Both the position numbers and the translations under genes were made by a program. Below, one piece after another: positions 10,654-21,964 of a stretch of DNA of 64,000 nt. The notes below the pieces were generated by a model that ran no database searches, was not told the origin of the DNA, and saw only the letters and a program-made list of their open reading frames with translations. Location of the stretch: NCBI GenBank assembly GCA_035048495.1, contig CM068543.1, positions 31,592,096 to 31,656,095 on the forward strand, written 5' to 3'. Position 1 is the first letter of the stretch. Every line of letters begins with the position of its first letter. The DNA comes from Euptelea pleiosperma. Its lineage: Eukaryota > Streptophyta > Magnoliopsida > Ranunculales > Eupteleaceae.

Positions 10654-13261
10654 ACATTTGTAATTAATCCGAGATTTTAATCCTGCAAAATTGAGATCTT
10701 GTATAGGGATTCGTGTCGGATGTCAATCCGCACTCAGGGTTAGTTCACACGATTCATGAACGTGAAATAACGACTTTCATACTGAAAAATGCTACCAAAG
10801 AGGATGGAGGGGTGAGAATGGTGTTTATGAGAATTAAAACATGAATTCTTTTTGAGATCATTACCACTACCAAACAATAAGTAAAGATGATTGAAAACAC
10901 AACTATGCTAGAATTAAAACATATCATTAATTTGTAATATCCGTTACAATTTTTTATTCGAAACAACTTATCAAACTACTCTAGAAAGCATAGAGAGAGA
11001 AAATGGTAGAGAGAGAAAGCGGTAGAGATCTAGAAAGAGAAAATATAAAGAGAAGCAAGAGAATGCTCAACATGGTAACTTACCAGAATAGTAAGCCAGA
11101 TATCGGCCATCGATGAATGAGTGAAGTTGGACCACCAAAGGTTGACCGACATGGTGTTGATTAATGGTTTTCCGGCCAAGGATGGTGCTGCAACTTGCTG
11201 GTCTACAAGTTTTGGAGAAGATGTGGCTAAAGGGATCTCAGTCTTGCTAACCGGCATGAAGAAGGTGAGAAGCACCGTGATCGTTGGAGGCGTGAAAGAT
11301 TAGAGGAGTTTCAGACGCCTGTACAGGGTGGAGGAGTGGCTGATCAGTGCATGGTGGAGTGTTGCAGGGGCAACAAGCAACAGGGTGAAGCTGTAAAGGT
11401 GGTGGCGCTACCGGATTGATGAGGATGGTGGACTGGAGGCGTTCCTCCTCCTTTCTTCTTCTTTCCTCCTCTCTTCTCTCTTTTTTTTCTTTCTTTTCTT
11501 TGGAAAAGAAGAAGATTAGGACGGTTGGTTTCTCCTTTTCTTCTCTCTTGCTGCTGCTGGGTTTTTTAGCTCAAGAAAGGAGAAAACATTAAGGGCAGGT
11601 GGGCTGACGGCTGTGGAGATGGAGTGCTAGTTGCGCCGGTGTCAATGGAGGTCGCCGAAGTTGTAGGTAGCAACTCCAGCAACCTCTGTGGAGATGCACA
11701 CACCTGTGGAGAGGGTCAGGTTGTAGGTTGGCTGCTTGAGAGGAGATATTCTCCGATGTGAGGTGAAGACGCACGAGCTCAAGAAAGTTGCAAGTTTGCT
11801 AGGCGAACCAGCGACGGTGATGTTGATGGCAATTGTAGTGGTGAGGAGAAGGTGATGACGACGACGGTGATGATGGGGTGGTAATGGTGGGGGCGCAGCA
11901 GCTTGAGGAAGAGCAGCAAGAAGGAAATCGGTTGGAGTTTTCCCTTGGAGCTCATTTTTGGAGGGGGGCGGCTTGGTTCCCTTCTCTTCTCCTTCTTTTT
12001 CTTTTCTTCAAGAGACAGTGAGGACGGTCATGGAGAGGAGCGGCTTGGACTGGTTGGGGGTGAGAACGTGAGATAACTTCCTTACTTTTGGGAGTGACGG
12101 CTGGAGTTCTTGGAGAGGGAGATAAGAGATTGAGAGGAGGACATGGGGGCTTATAAAGATTAGGGTTTCTTCTCCCTCTTAAAATGTGCTCACAATAGAA
12201 TGTGAGATATCTCCCCCCAATTCTCTCCCCTACTATTTTAAATTTTACAATTCTCAAAAATGTTTTGAAAGGTTTTCACTCTTCATGGAATGTTTTCCCA
12301 AAATAATTATCACCCTTTTGAAAATAAAATTTCCATTTATGATCATTCTTCTAAGGGTTCCAACCCTTCGATTTATTTCCAAATAATGCTCTCTCACCTG
12401 TCACATGCCATGTTGCCTAATTGAGAATTCTGAGCAAGGCTATGGCTATGGGCCTAGAGTGTATCGGCCATGAGCCAAATAGCGGGCTAGTAGATTAGTG
12501 GATCAATGGGCCAGAAGATAGGCAAGCTTAATGGGCCAAAGAGATGGTCGGATTGATCATCGGATGGATGAGATCAGCATACATGGATGGTGATGATCAG
12601 GCGGTGGAAATCGGTCACGGTAGGCCGTAGGATAGAGTGATTACGAGAAGAGAAACGATCAGATGATGGATATTGAGAGTAAAAAGAGAATGAGGATTAC
12701 AGAGAGAGGAGAGAGAAAATAGTACAAAATGAAGAGAAAATGCTAGTAGAGGGTCTTGAACCCTGGTCTTTGACTTGGTCTTCTGCATGTTTTACCAACT
12801 AAGCAAGTCCTCATCTTGTGCTAGTTGGTAAGCTTTAATCTCCTTGGTCTCTTCTTTGAGGGCTTGTCTCTCTTTCTCTTTTGGTCGTCTCTCGACTCTT
12901 TCAATCCACCGGCTCTTCTTGTCTTTGACCTACATCTTCTTGTCTAAGTCCACTAGCTCTTTGTGTTTTGGTCAAAGGCTCTGACAGTCAGTTGTGGGCC
13001 CACATTCCATCAAATTGTCCGATTAGTGCTCCTACGATAGAAAAGTCGCGTAATGAGCTTTCTATAAAATGGCTTCGCGTGTGGGTCAAATAAATGCGTA
13101 TGAATGCATGTGAATATACCATTTTGACCAAAAGAATATGTTCTACGCAATGAGAGAAACTCTTACAAAGAAAAGTTGATAAAAATGCCAGTTTTATGTA
13201 GGAGAGTATGATAACGCTAGAAGGATAATTGCTTAAAATAAGCACTTTTGAGTGAATATCA
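10654..13261 (-). mobile_element. Family A long terminal repeat, copy 3
   Basis: On the minus strand it starts TGATATTCACT at 13261 and runs to 10654, where its terminal 43 bp appear inverted. It carries the conserved start, tRNA-like boxes (12752-12806), a CTC/GAG-rich middle (11440-11530) and the leader-proximal GATGTC..CGCACTC block near 10720. No coding region is supported; the frames inside it are short and unrelated to known proteins. Confidence 0.65.
12752..12806 (-). promoter_or_regulatory. tRNA-like A box / B box pair in LTR copy 3
   Basis: On the minus strand TTGCTTAGTTGG (12795-12806) is a good A box and GGTTCAAGACC (12752-12762) a good B box. The spacing is 32 bp, 455 bp from the LTR start. 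The flanks resemble a D arm and T arm, but I cannot fold a complete tRNA cloverleaf. Confidence 0.5.
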
Positions 13262-13915
13262 GTTAACCATTGGATCTAAAAAGATCCAACAGTCCGATGA
13301 AGGATCTAACAGTTAGATGTTAGAGTCTAGAGAGATGGACAGAGGAGAGAGAATTAAGAAAGAGGGGAGAGAAAATGATACAAAATAAAGGCAAAAGAGC
13401 TGGTGGAGGGTCATGAACCCTGGTCTTCAATGTAGTCTTCAGTCGGCTTCACCAATCGTGTAAGTCATCATTTTTTGTCATTTGATGCGGCTTTGAATCA
13501 CTTTGGCCCGTCTCTTGGTCTTCAGCTTTGCATCTCTCTTGGCTCCTAGTCTGGCTCTACAATCTCTAACTTGATCCGTACTTGGCATGTATCTTTTAGT
13601 CATAGCCTGCTGGCTCTTCAAGCTTTGATAGTGGCCTTCTATGATTAATCGTGGCCCATAAGTCTCGAGAATAGCCCGATCGAGTTTCCTGCAAGAGAAA
13701 AGGGTGTAATGAGACTTGATCAAAACGGCTTCATATCTAGACTTCCATAAATATGTTTAATGCATGTAAATATATCATTTTATCCAGAAAAGTGCGTTCT
13801 ACGCAATGAAAGAGACTCTTACATAAAAAAGTGGATAAATAGGAAGTTTTACTTAGGAGAGTGCGATAACGTTAAAGGATAATGGCTTAAAATAAGCACT
13901 TTTAAGCGAATATCA
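13262..13915 (-). mobile_element. Family A long terminal repeat, copy 4, first 650 bp only
   Basis: On the minus strand it starts TGATATTCGCTT at 13915 and closely matches the starts of copies 1 and 3. It breaks off at about 13262, in the repeated ATCCAACGGTCCGAT part, directly against the start of copy 3. tRNA-like boxes lie at 13452-13463 and 13409-13419. A frame at 13478-13723 lies in the conserved LTR and is not supported as a gene. Confidence 0.65.
13409..13463 (-). promoter_or_regulatory. tRNA-like A box / B box pair in LTR copy 4
   Basis: On the minus strand TTACACGATTGG (13452-13463) and GGTTCATGACC (13409-13419) are 32 bp apart and lie 452 bp from the LTR start, the same geometry as in the other copies. 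The A box is weaker than in copies 3 and 5. Confidence 0.4.
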
Positions 13916-14268
13916 AGAACCCATTGAGTGAAAAAGTTACCGGCAGTTAACAAAATAAACCAGTGGTCCGCCCGTTGTTATAATCTACCATACCCCACAA
14001 ACTAACAAGATAAATCCTCAAACTTATCCTAATTTGTTTTAGACATAGGATTATCTAGCTTGCTCTATGTGCATCATTTAGGATCACTACTCCAGTGTCT
14101 CCTTGCAACCGATTCTAGAGCTTATTTTTATGAGTTCAACTGCACATCATTTGACTCGATATGAGAGTCTAGGGCTTGCTTTTCAAGCGTATACCCATTT
14201 GGACTTGTCCTATCCTTTTGACTTATTCGATTTGAGAGTCAATCTACCGCACCCCTCTACCTCCTCAA
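13916..14268 (+). mobile_element. Family A leader fragment preceding the second reading frame
   Basis: It matches the reverse complement of about 2550-2840, including GTGGTCCGCCCG and CATTTAGGATCACTAC. It leads into the ATG at 14269. Most of the leader and the plus-strand 5' LTR expected upstream are missing, because a minus-strand LTR lies there instead. Confidence 0.6.
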
Positions 14269-16037
14269 ATGGCAAATGAACGGTCTCTGTATGAGACCTA
14301 CTACAGTTTTAGTGAGAATCTAGGTGCTAACTCCCAACAATGGTATGACAATTATACGTATCATCATGATACTCCAGTCTCGCACACTTCTATGGGGTAT
14401 GACAATCATGAAGCTCCAGAGTACAAATCTATACTCTAGGAACTTAAAAACTCAGTCTCTGCTCTTAATGTCGCAGTCTAGCAACCTGTGCATAATTTCA
14501 ACTCTATAGGATATTTTCCTCCTGTCTAGGAAGAGGTTTGTACTTTTCATCCGTTCCAATCTCCAATGCAGACCTCCTATGACAACACTTATTATCCGGA
14601 CAATAGCTGTCACCATAACTTTGGTTGGGAACAGTTTGCTATCCCGCAGCAACTACCGCAGGATAATTATCCTTCCGGGTTTCATCAACCCAATGGAGAG
14701 TATGATTGGCAATACTCGCAATCGCAGTACTAGTCATATCCACAGAATAACTATTCTGATCAACAGTGGGCCCCTCAGGATTTCCAGAGTCAGCAGCTAA
14801 TCCCAGACTCCATATTGACTTACAACTTTCATACTCAATCGGACTACAACCAAGAGTTGGTACCTCAGCTTCACTTAGCTGAACCGCCACAGTCTACCCC
14901 TAAACCTAGTCTTGAGGACCTTCTCTCTCAATGCATAACCCAGCAGCAGCAATACATGCAACGCCTAGAGCAACAACAACAGCAACAACAATCTATGGAG
15001 AGCTTAGAGCAACGTCTAGGTCAATTAGAATCTGAGAGAGAGGAAGTCAACTTCACTAGCCCACCGATAGTCTATCCTGAGGTGAATGACATGACCAGTG
15101 TCTATGATGAGGAGTCGTACAATTGGACCCAGTACCCAAATTGCCCAGAGGAAATAGAAGTTGTTACCAACCCTAGATCGAGCCAGATTACTGCGAAGCC
15201 AGTGTATCCATCTTCGGTGCCTTTAACGGCACCAAATCCTGAACCTAGCTCAAAGAAACCTATTTCTCACTCTATCTCTGCTGACCTTGATGTCGATCTT
15301 CATGACACTGAGCTGTGTCTCGATCGTAAGATCCCAATTGTCCTAGATCTACCGCTCATGTCCACCTCCCTTGGATTATGCAACAATAGTGATGAACCCG
15401 AGTCTCAATCTTTGGTGTCCTTAACAGCACCCACTTCTGGACCGAGCATAGAGGAACCCAGTTCCATCTCTATCTCTGATAATTCTATCTCTGCACTGGA
15501 TGCAGACATTCCCACCGTCAAGCCGTGTCTAGAAAATGGGCCTCCAGCTGTCTTGGACCTACCGTTCCCCACCGAGGATGAACACATTGAGTGTAGGGAT
15601 TGGAAAATTCCTCTCGCATTAGGAAACCTTGAGGAAGAGGTCACCAGTTTTCACCCGCCACCATACGTCAATATTGTCGATGACCCATGTGCCGTAAAGA
15701 GTCTACCTCAGGACTCTCCCAAGAAAAAATATCCGAGTGTCAAGAACACTTTGAGTCTGACTTCATCTGAGAGTCAGACAATTATGGTATTACTGATCTG
15801 CAGAAGTCTGTTCCATTCAGATACATTCCCACTAAACTCAATGAGTTTGCGGCTCTACTAACCACGGTCAGAGAACCCTCTACTGGTCTCCTCTCAGTCT
15901 TTACTGAGAAGCTCCAATCCCTTTCAGCTCAACTACATGCTTTTGCAGGGCAGCTTAGAGCACCTACTATCCTTCTCTCAGTCTACATTGAGAAATACCT
16001 ATTCTACACAGGTATACCTAGACAAGGGATAGGATAA
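14269..16037 (+). pseudogene. Family A internal reading frame, copy 2, with stops and one frameshift (unknown function)
   Basis: The frame starts at the ATG at 14269. It is interrupted by four TAG codons before 14760, is open from 14815 to about 15720, loses one base near 15722 relative to copy 1, and in the shifted frame continues to a TAA at 16035-16037. That equals about 590 codons, close to copy 1. Visible parts in order are an N-terminal region rich in Tyr, Asn, Gln and His, a Gln-rich coiled-coil-like segment (about 14940-15060), an acidic Ser/Pro-rich half with two modules (LTAP ... CL ... VLDLP) near 15205-15355 and 15415-15570, then PPPYV (about 15655) and a tail. No known enzyme or nucleic-acid-binding motif was found. 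The position after the leader suggests a structural protein, but that is inference. The 1-bp loss makes the open part read into an unrelated C-terminus at 15730-15861. Confidence 0.65.
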
Positions 16038-16623
16038 TTGTCTCCGTTCCACCTTAGGTGTCAGGAAGACTGTAGATCCACTCAGTTTTCGTGAGTTCTA
16101 ACCTGGTTGGGGGTACTTGATATACCCCCATCATGTCTGGCTAAAGACGTAAAACTTAGCGCTTTCGGAAATGCAATTTTGGTACTCCTAGAGTACATGA
16201 GTCTCATGCATTTGTTATTACTATTATAACTCTAGAAATGCAGATACATTCATTCTGCCGATCATCAGGTACCACACGATGTCGAGTCTCTACCGACTTG
16301 GTAACATCCTCCCTGAACCTTTGCATCATCAGTACCAATTTTTTCATCATTTTATGTCCCGGTCATGAGCATCGAGTACAGTGCTATATTTTGGTTGGGG
16401 GTGGGTTTTTACCAAAACTCATGTTTTCATTTTGTTAAAAAAAAAGAGCAGCATGGTGTGTTTGGGTGGTTTCCGATGGTTTTCTAGAATATTTTTTTAA
16501 AATGCCCTGACTGATGATTAGCTGAAACGTTCGTTAAGTCTCTTTGTAAAGGATGTCATCTTTTAAAGTGCTACATGTTAGCTTTGAGTCAAGCAAACTA
16601 CATTGATTTCAGACACTTAGAAA
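16038..16623 (+). mobile_element. Family A internal region after the frame (copy 2, first part)
   Basis: It matches the reverse complement of about 260-797, including the GGTTGGGGGTACTTGATATACCCCC block. A solo LTR interrupts it at 16624 and it resumes at 18243. No reading frame is supported. Confidence 0.6.
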
Positions 16624-18242
16624 TGTAAGGAATATTTTCATATTCAATTTGGCAAAGATTCTGTTTGACATAAAAATATTCTTGTAACCGTTCCTACGAG
16701 CACAAGTGTAGTGTGAAGATGTCGTGGTACGCATACTTCACCAACTACGTGAAGACTAATAAACAAAGACAGCAAGAATCAGACGATTGACGACAGGAGT
16801 CATTTGAGTAACTACCGATTTGTTAGTTAACGATCATGTACGCTCGATTAGGAAGGTAAGCGACTTAGTAGCCATAGGAATTAGTTAAAATGAATAAAAT
16901 ATAATGGTCAAACTTAGTAATTGGACTGACCCGAGTCTAAGTCAATAAAATTGACTAATGGGATAGTCCAATCGATTGGACACTTATCCCCAATCGATTA
17001 GAGACTCTGTGTAATCGATTGGAAGCTACGAGGAGGGAAACTTATTTCAGCCCAATCGATTGGAGACTCTGTGAAATCCATTGGAGTCTTCAGGACAGAA
17101 ACTTATTTGAGTCAAATCGATTGGAGACTGTGAAATCGATTAGAGCCTTCGGGATAAAAACTTATTTGAGTCAAATCGATTGGAGACCCCTGTGTAATCG
17201 ATTGGAGCCTTTGGAACAAAAATCTTATTGAGCCCAATTGATTGGACACTTATCCCCAATCGATTGGACATGGCCCAATCGATTGGACCCAGTGTACAAT
17301 CAATTGGACCATGCACAGAATTGGTCCTTATCAAATTCGAAATTCTTGGTTCCATTATCCCACGTTCTGCACGACTCAGGGTCTTGGAATTCTATGAATA
17401 CAACCCTTCTATGCCTTCTCTAAACACACACAAAGACACAGAGTGACTCAATCTTCAAGAGAGAGAAGTAAAGGTTTTATTTATTAGAGTGTCCATTCGA
17501 AGAGCAAGAAGCTTATTTTCCATTCACATCTTGTGAGCTTGTTCTCTTCTTGATTAAAGCCAAGTGCTTGATCTTTTCCTCAACTTAGGTCTTCCACTTC
17601 TATATTTGACCTAGTATCTTGAGTGTACCTATGTGACTCAACACCAATTGAGCAACCTAAAGTTCAGAATGTATTGAATCATTTACCTTCTACAAAGGCA
17701 GGAGTGTTGAGAATTAAGATCGGAAGAGCCGATCGAAGGTAGGTTTGGGGTATACCAAACTGAACAAGTAGACAAGGCTTCTTGGCTAGAAGGACGCGCA
17801 TGGATTCGTAGTGTTGATTCAGATGACGTGGACGCATCGGCAGTAGGCCTTGGCTAAGGTTAGAAATTGTATATGCAACGGTGCTGCGTAGGTAACCTTT
17901 ATTTCGTTTAACTTTTCAGTTAGTGAGACTTTCCGTCTGGACGTGGTCCCGTGGTTTTTCCTTGGCTAAGATTTCCACGTAAAAATCTCTTGTCTTGTAT
18001 GATTGTTTGTTTGTATTCTGCAATCTATTCTGATTAGATCAAACCATGAAAAGAAAATATACCACGGAGGTATATTCTATTTGAGTCGATTATGATAATA
18101 TTTTATCAAACAACTAAGGCATGTGATTTTATTTTCTTACCATAGACCAGTAAAACTATGTAGGTATAAATAATTTTAAATACTTAATCAACCCCCCCTT
18201 CTAGGTATATTGAGTTAAAGAGAACAGACCGGTGAAATTTCA
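16624..18242 (+). mobile_element. Solo LTR of a SIRE-like Copia element inserted in family A copy 2
   Basis: It starts TGTAAGGAATATTTTC and ends GGTGAAATTTCA, 1,619 bp, flanked by a 5-bp duplication AGAAA (16619-16623 and 18243-18247). The sequence on both sides is continuous in copy 1, which shows the insertion directly. Its last 550 bp closely match the LTR piece ending at 22724, including AATCAACCCCCC..TTCTAGGTAT near the end. A related LTR (22725-23370) precedes a SIRE-like gag, which is the basis for the family assignment and strand. It carries a palindrome array (16970-17312). No gene. Confidence 0.7.
16970..17312. repeat. Array of CCAATCGATTGG-type palindromes
   Basis: About 13 copies of the self-complementary word CCAATCGATTGG, or variants one or two bases off, occur at irregular spacing, often as AATCGATTGGAG followed by a short variable spacer. 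The array lies upstream of the presumed LTR promoter region (CTATGAATAC near 17392). Related LTR pieces have about two (near 22010-22040) and about five (22790-22930). Confidence 0.75.
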
Positions 18243-19601
18243 AGAAAAACTCAGATTCGGCACAAACTGTACACTATCAACATTAGAGTCATCTTAAGTT
18301 TAGATTATCTAGAGATCCTAGAAGAATATATGTGAAGACTTAACCTAGTGAGCTTTTGAGTATTTCATCATTTCTGAGGATTATACAATCAGTCTAAGTC
18401 ACAAAATGATTCCCTAATTCTTCATTCCCCCACTTATTCCATTGCCAGATCTCATTAATTTTTATATTGATCATAGAACTTGGAATGACATCGAAAATTG
18501 GATTATTACGAAAGAACATTCTCTATATCCAGTCGAGACATCATAGATGAAAGTGCAAACCCTGGAAAATGATGTAGGCTATCTTTCTAAACCTATCAGA
18601 CCTTTTTGGCTTACCTAAAAATCTTCACCATTAGAAACCTCTTTGAGCCCTATTACTGAAACCTTTCCTTGGCAGCCCATTCACTAATAACCGAGCCCAA
18701 AATAAGAAATACATTACCCTACTTCTTTGGAGGATATAAAAGAATAACTGGTATGGATGCACGGTGAAAGAAAAATCAGAAGAAAAGAAGGAAAACAAGT
18801 CAAAAAGAAAATACAAGTTGAAAAAGGAAAGTTGAAAAGAAAGTAGAAAAATGTACTGAGCTGTCTCAAAAATATCAGAAAAAGAGAAAAATAGAAAGAG
18901 AAAAAGAAAAAGAAAATACAAATGATGTTACACTGTCAGGACAAGTTGCAAAGAAAAAGTTGAGATATCCTCTCAGAATTTTGAATCCTTGTGTATCCTT
19001 ATTTTTCTAAACCTATCACAAGCTTAATACAACTTAGTAAAGCCCTATCTGATTCTAGGTTAGCATAATCACAAAATGTGGAGAATAGAGAAAAGAGAAC
19101 CTATAGAATTTGATCCGATGTTACCAAGCGATATGATATTCTAATCATGAGATCTTTTGAATTTTTATAGTCCTTCCTTCAAAATAATATATGTGAGATA
19201 TTTGTCCGTTCTTATCAACCTATCTTCTCATATATCACTTGAGAAAAAAGCAGTAAAACCATTTCGGAGTGATTTATTTTTGAGTGACACAGAAGTGAGA
19301 TTTGAAGTTGAGGCATAAACTCTTAAAGAAAAATCTGAAAATCTTTACCACAGGATGATGATAATGTTGAGCACACACACATGCCGAGTCTAACTATTCT
19401 GGGTCCTGATTATCAGTCTGTAGTTTTGCTAAAATTTGTCGACTATCTTCTAGCTTGTAACTATTTTCATGCATCCTTCAAATTTGACAAAATGGAGTTT
19501 TCTTTAAGTTAATGAGAAAAAGTGTGCAACATGTGCTTAGCCCTTTTAAGCTCATTTTTTTGCACTAATTGCCAATGATTGGCAATATGCTGGTTGGGGG
19601 T
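18243..19601 (+). mobile_element. Family A 3' internal region with polypurine tract (copy 2, second part)
   Basis: It resumes family A after the solo LTR; 18250-18560 matches the reverse complement of 1-250. Positions 19197-19465 recur at 10345-10605. It ends with GGTTGGGGGT at 19592-19601, a purine-rich tract directly before the LTR start and a likely polypurine tract. The A-rich part at 18740-18960 produces a Phe-rich antisense frame that I do not regard as a gene. Confidence 0.6.
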
Positions 19602-20915
19602 TGTAATATTCGCTCAAAAGTATTTATTTTAAGCAATTATCCTTCTAGCGTTATCACACTCTCCTGTGTAAAACTGTCATTTTTATCAACTTTTCTACAT
19701 AAGAGTTTCTCTCATTGCGTAGAACACACTTTTCTGCACAACATGGTATATTTGCATGCATTCATACGCATTTAATCGACCCACATGCGAAGCCATTTTT
19801 TAGAATTCTCATTACATAATTTTTATATTGCAGGAACACTATCGGATAATTTGATGGAATGTGGGCCCACAATTGACTGTCAGAGCCTTTGATCAAAGCA
19901 TAGAGAGACAGTGGACTTAGACAAAAAGATATAGGCCAAAGACGGGAAGAGCGGGAGGATCGAAAGAGTCTAGAGACGACCAAAAGAAAAGGAAATACAA
20001 GCCCTCAAAAAAGAAACTAAGGAGATTAAAGCTTATCAACTAACATAAGATGAGGACTTGCTCAGTTGGTAAAGCATGCAAAAGACCAAGTCAAAGATCA
20101 GGGTTCAAGACCCTCTGCTAGCATTTTTCTCTTTATTTTATAATATTTTCTCTCTCCTCTCTCTAAACCCTGAGTCCCACATCCAACGGTCACCCTTCAT
20201 TCTCTCACTCTCCAAGATCCAATTGCTCACCACCCACATCTTCATCTGAGCAAAACGATCCTCCATCCTCTCTTAGTTCACCATCAGATCATCCTAAAGA
20301 TCATCAGATCGGCCATCGGATGACCAGATCATTCATCCCTCATCGGATCATCCATCAAATGATCAGATCGTTCAATCATTCCTCCGATCATATTCTCCAC
20401 CATCCGATCGACACCCGATCTAACATCCTTACCTTCCGATCCTTCATTCATCCTGTGGGCTACCAAGATCATTGTTTTACAAAAAAAAATGAAATATTTA
20501 TTTCACAGGGTTAACTTGGTTAGAAAGAAGATTTCAAAAGTGGAAAGAAGTGGCGATTTTTGAAAAGTTTTAACAATATTTTAAAAAGAGATTTTTGAAA
20601 TAAAGAGAGGATATTCTACAAAAGGAAAGGTTGGACTTTTTTCAGTCTTGAGTTGAAGAATTTTAGAATGTGATTTAAAGGGTTTGATTTCAAAATTCAA
20701 AAGAGGAGATATTTTTAAGGATGAGGGGCTTAATGGTCTTTTAAAAAGGAGAAAAACGTGGACAGCAAGGGGGGAGGGAGAAATCTCAAATAAAAGAGAG
20801 ATTTCCTCTCCCACGTGAGGATATCCCATTCACGCCCCACCACTTTCTTTCTCTCCAACATTTTTTGGTTTTCGCTTTAAAAAGAGAAACCCTAGCCGTT
20901 TTCAACCTCTTGGTT
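19602..20915 (+). mobile_element. Family A long terminal repeat, copy 5 (plus strand, truncated)
   Basis: It starts TGTAATATTCGCTC after the polypurine tract and matches, inverted, the starts of copies 1, 3 and 4. tRNA-like boxes lie at 20058-20069 and 20102-20112. A TATA-like CTTTAAAAAG lies at 20875-20884, and the LTR match is lost soon after. A GATCATC-rich stretch (20180-20450) corresponds to the GATC-rich part of the other copies. Confidence 0.6.
20058..20112 (+). promoter_or_regulatory. tRNA-like A box / B box pair in LTR copy 5
   Basis: TTGCTCAGTTGG (20058-20069) and GGTTCAAGACC (20102-20112) are close to consensus A and B boxes of RNA polymerase III, 32 bp apart and 456 bp from the LTR start. 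This is the best of the four copies. The surrounding bases form a fair D-arm-like and T-arm-like stem but no complete tRNA. Confidence 0.55.
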
Positions 20916-21964
20916 CTTCTTATTAAGTTGGGGTGTCCTAGAACACCGATCTAATTTGGCTCTAACTCTTGGTTCTTTTTATTAAGTTGGGCTAGGGTTA
21001 CAATCGAGCTGAAATGATGATGTGGGTGATGAAATCCCACCAGTTTCAATTTAGAGTTGGGTCTGCTCGATTAGGGTTAATTAGCGGCCATCCACGCAAG
21101 TCAAAAATATTTTGCAAAAGTAAATAGACAAACGGCACTTTGTTTCACCAAATTACGCTGTATCGCTCTCAAGGCGAGGAAAGGTTCTTACCTTCCCATG
21201 GGCCACGCCACGGGGTTGCCTCTGTTGGATAAGGAGAGGTATCAAAATGGGCTTGAGCCTGACTCCTCCTCTTTGAGATTTCGCTCCCTACCCACTCTTG
21301 GATCGTATTCCTATAAATACGATCGAAAGGTCTAGGTTTGGGATTTGATTTGAAAGATTCTTGTATTTTTTTAGGGTTCACAGATCAAACACTGAATTTA
21401 GGCCTTTAATTAGTTTTCGAATCTGAGTTGGAATTCAAATTTAGAAGTTTCCGAATTGGAAAACTTCTATATTTGAATTGTTCTTCGAATTTTGGAAATC
21501 TTTGAAAAAAAATATTAGATTTTGAAATCCCGTTCAATCTTGGAAACTTCCCAAAATTGGAATTCTACTAAATTCGGGTTATTTCCTTTTTCAGACTTCT
21601 CCAATTTGAGAGGATCTAAAGGTAGAAATTCTCTCAAATTGGAAGTTTTTAATTGTGGAAACCCTAATTTTGCATAATTTCAAAATTTTGGAAACTTTCC
21701 AAAAAATCGAAAATTCTCGATTTGTGATCTAAAAATGTGCAGAGAATATAAATCCTAATTTTTTGAATTTTTGAATTAACTTTTTTTTATATTTTCACTC
21801 ATCTAGGGTTTCTAGCAGTAAATATTCAAAAACAGGAAAATATCCTAAGTTATTACAAGTTGCACTCAGCCGTTCGAGGCATAAAATAATAATTAAAGAA
21901 AATTACTAAAAATATCAAAAATCAAATTGGAATGTTTCCAAAACGTCGGATCATCCCGAAGTAG
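20916..21964 (-). mobile_element. Family A leader fragment (inverted relative to the LTR before it)
   Basis: It matches 3180-4260 in the same orientation, so by the orientation of copy 1 it is minus-strand leader. Shared marks are GATGAAATCCCACCAGTTTCAATTT, the GGGCCACGCCACGGGG block and the ATTACAAGTTGCACTC block. It is cut at about 21965 by the next LTR piece and lacks the primer-binding site. No gene is visible. Confidence 0.55.

Noticed and set aside
16970..17312. CRISPR-like array
   Set aside because: The repeated word is only 12 bp, spacing is irregular, no cas genes are present, and the context is a plant LTR.
20052..20125. Functional tRNA gene
   Set aside because: The A and B boxes are good, but I could not fold an acceptor stem or a normal anticodon arm, and the block is part of every related LTR.
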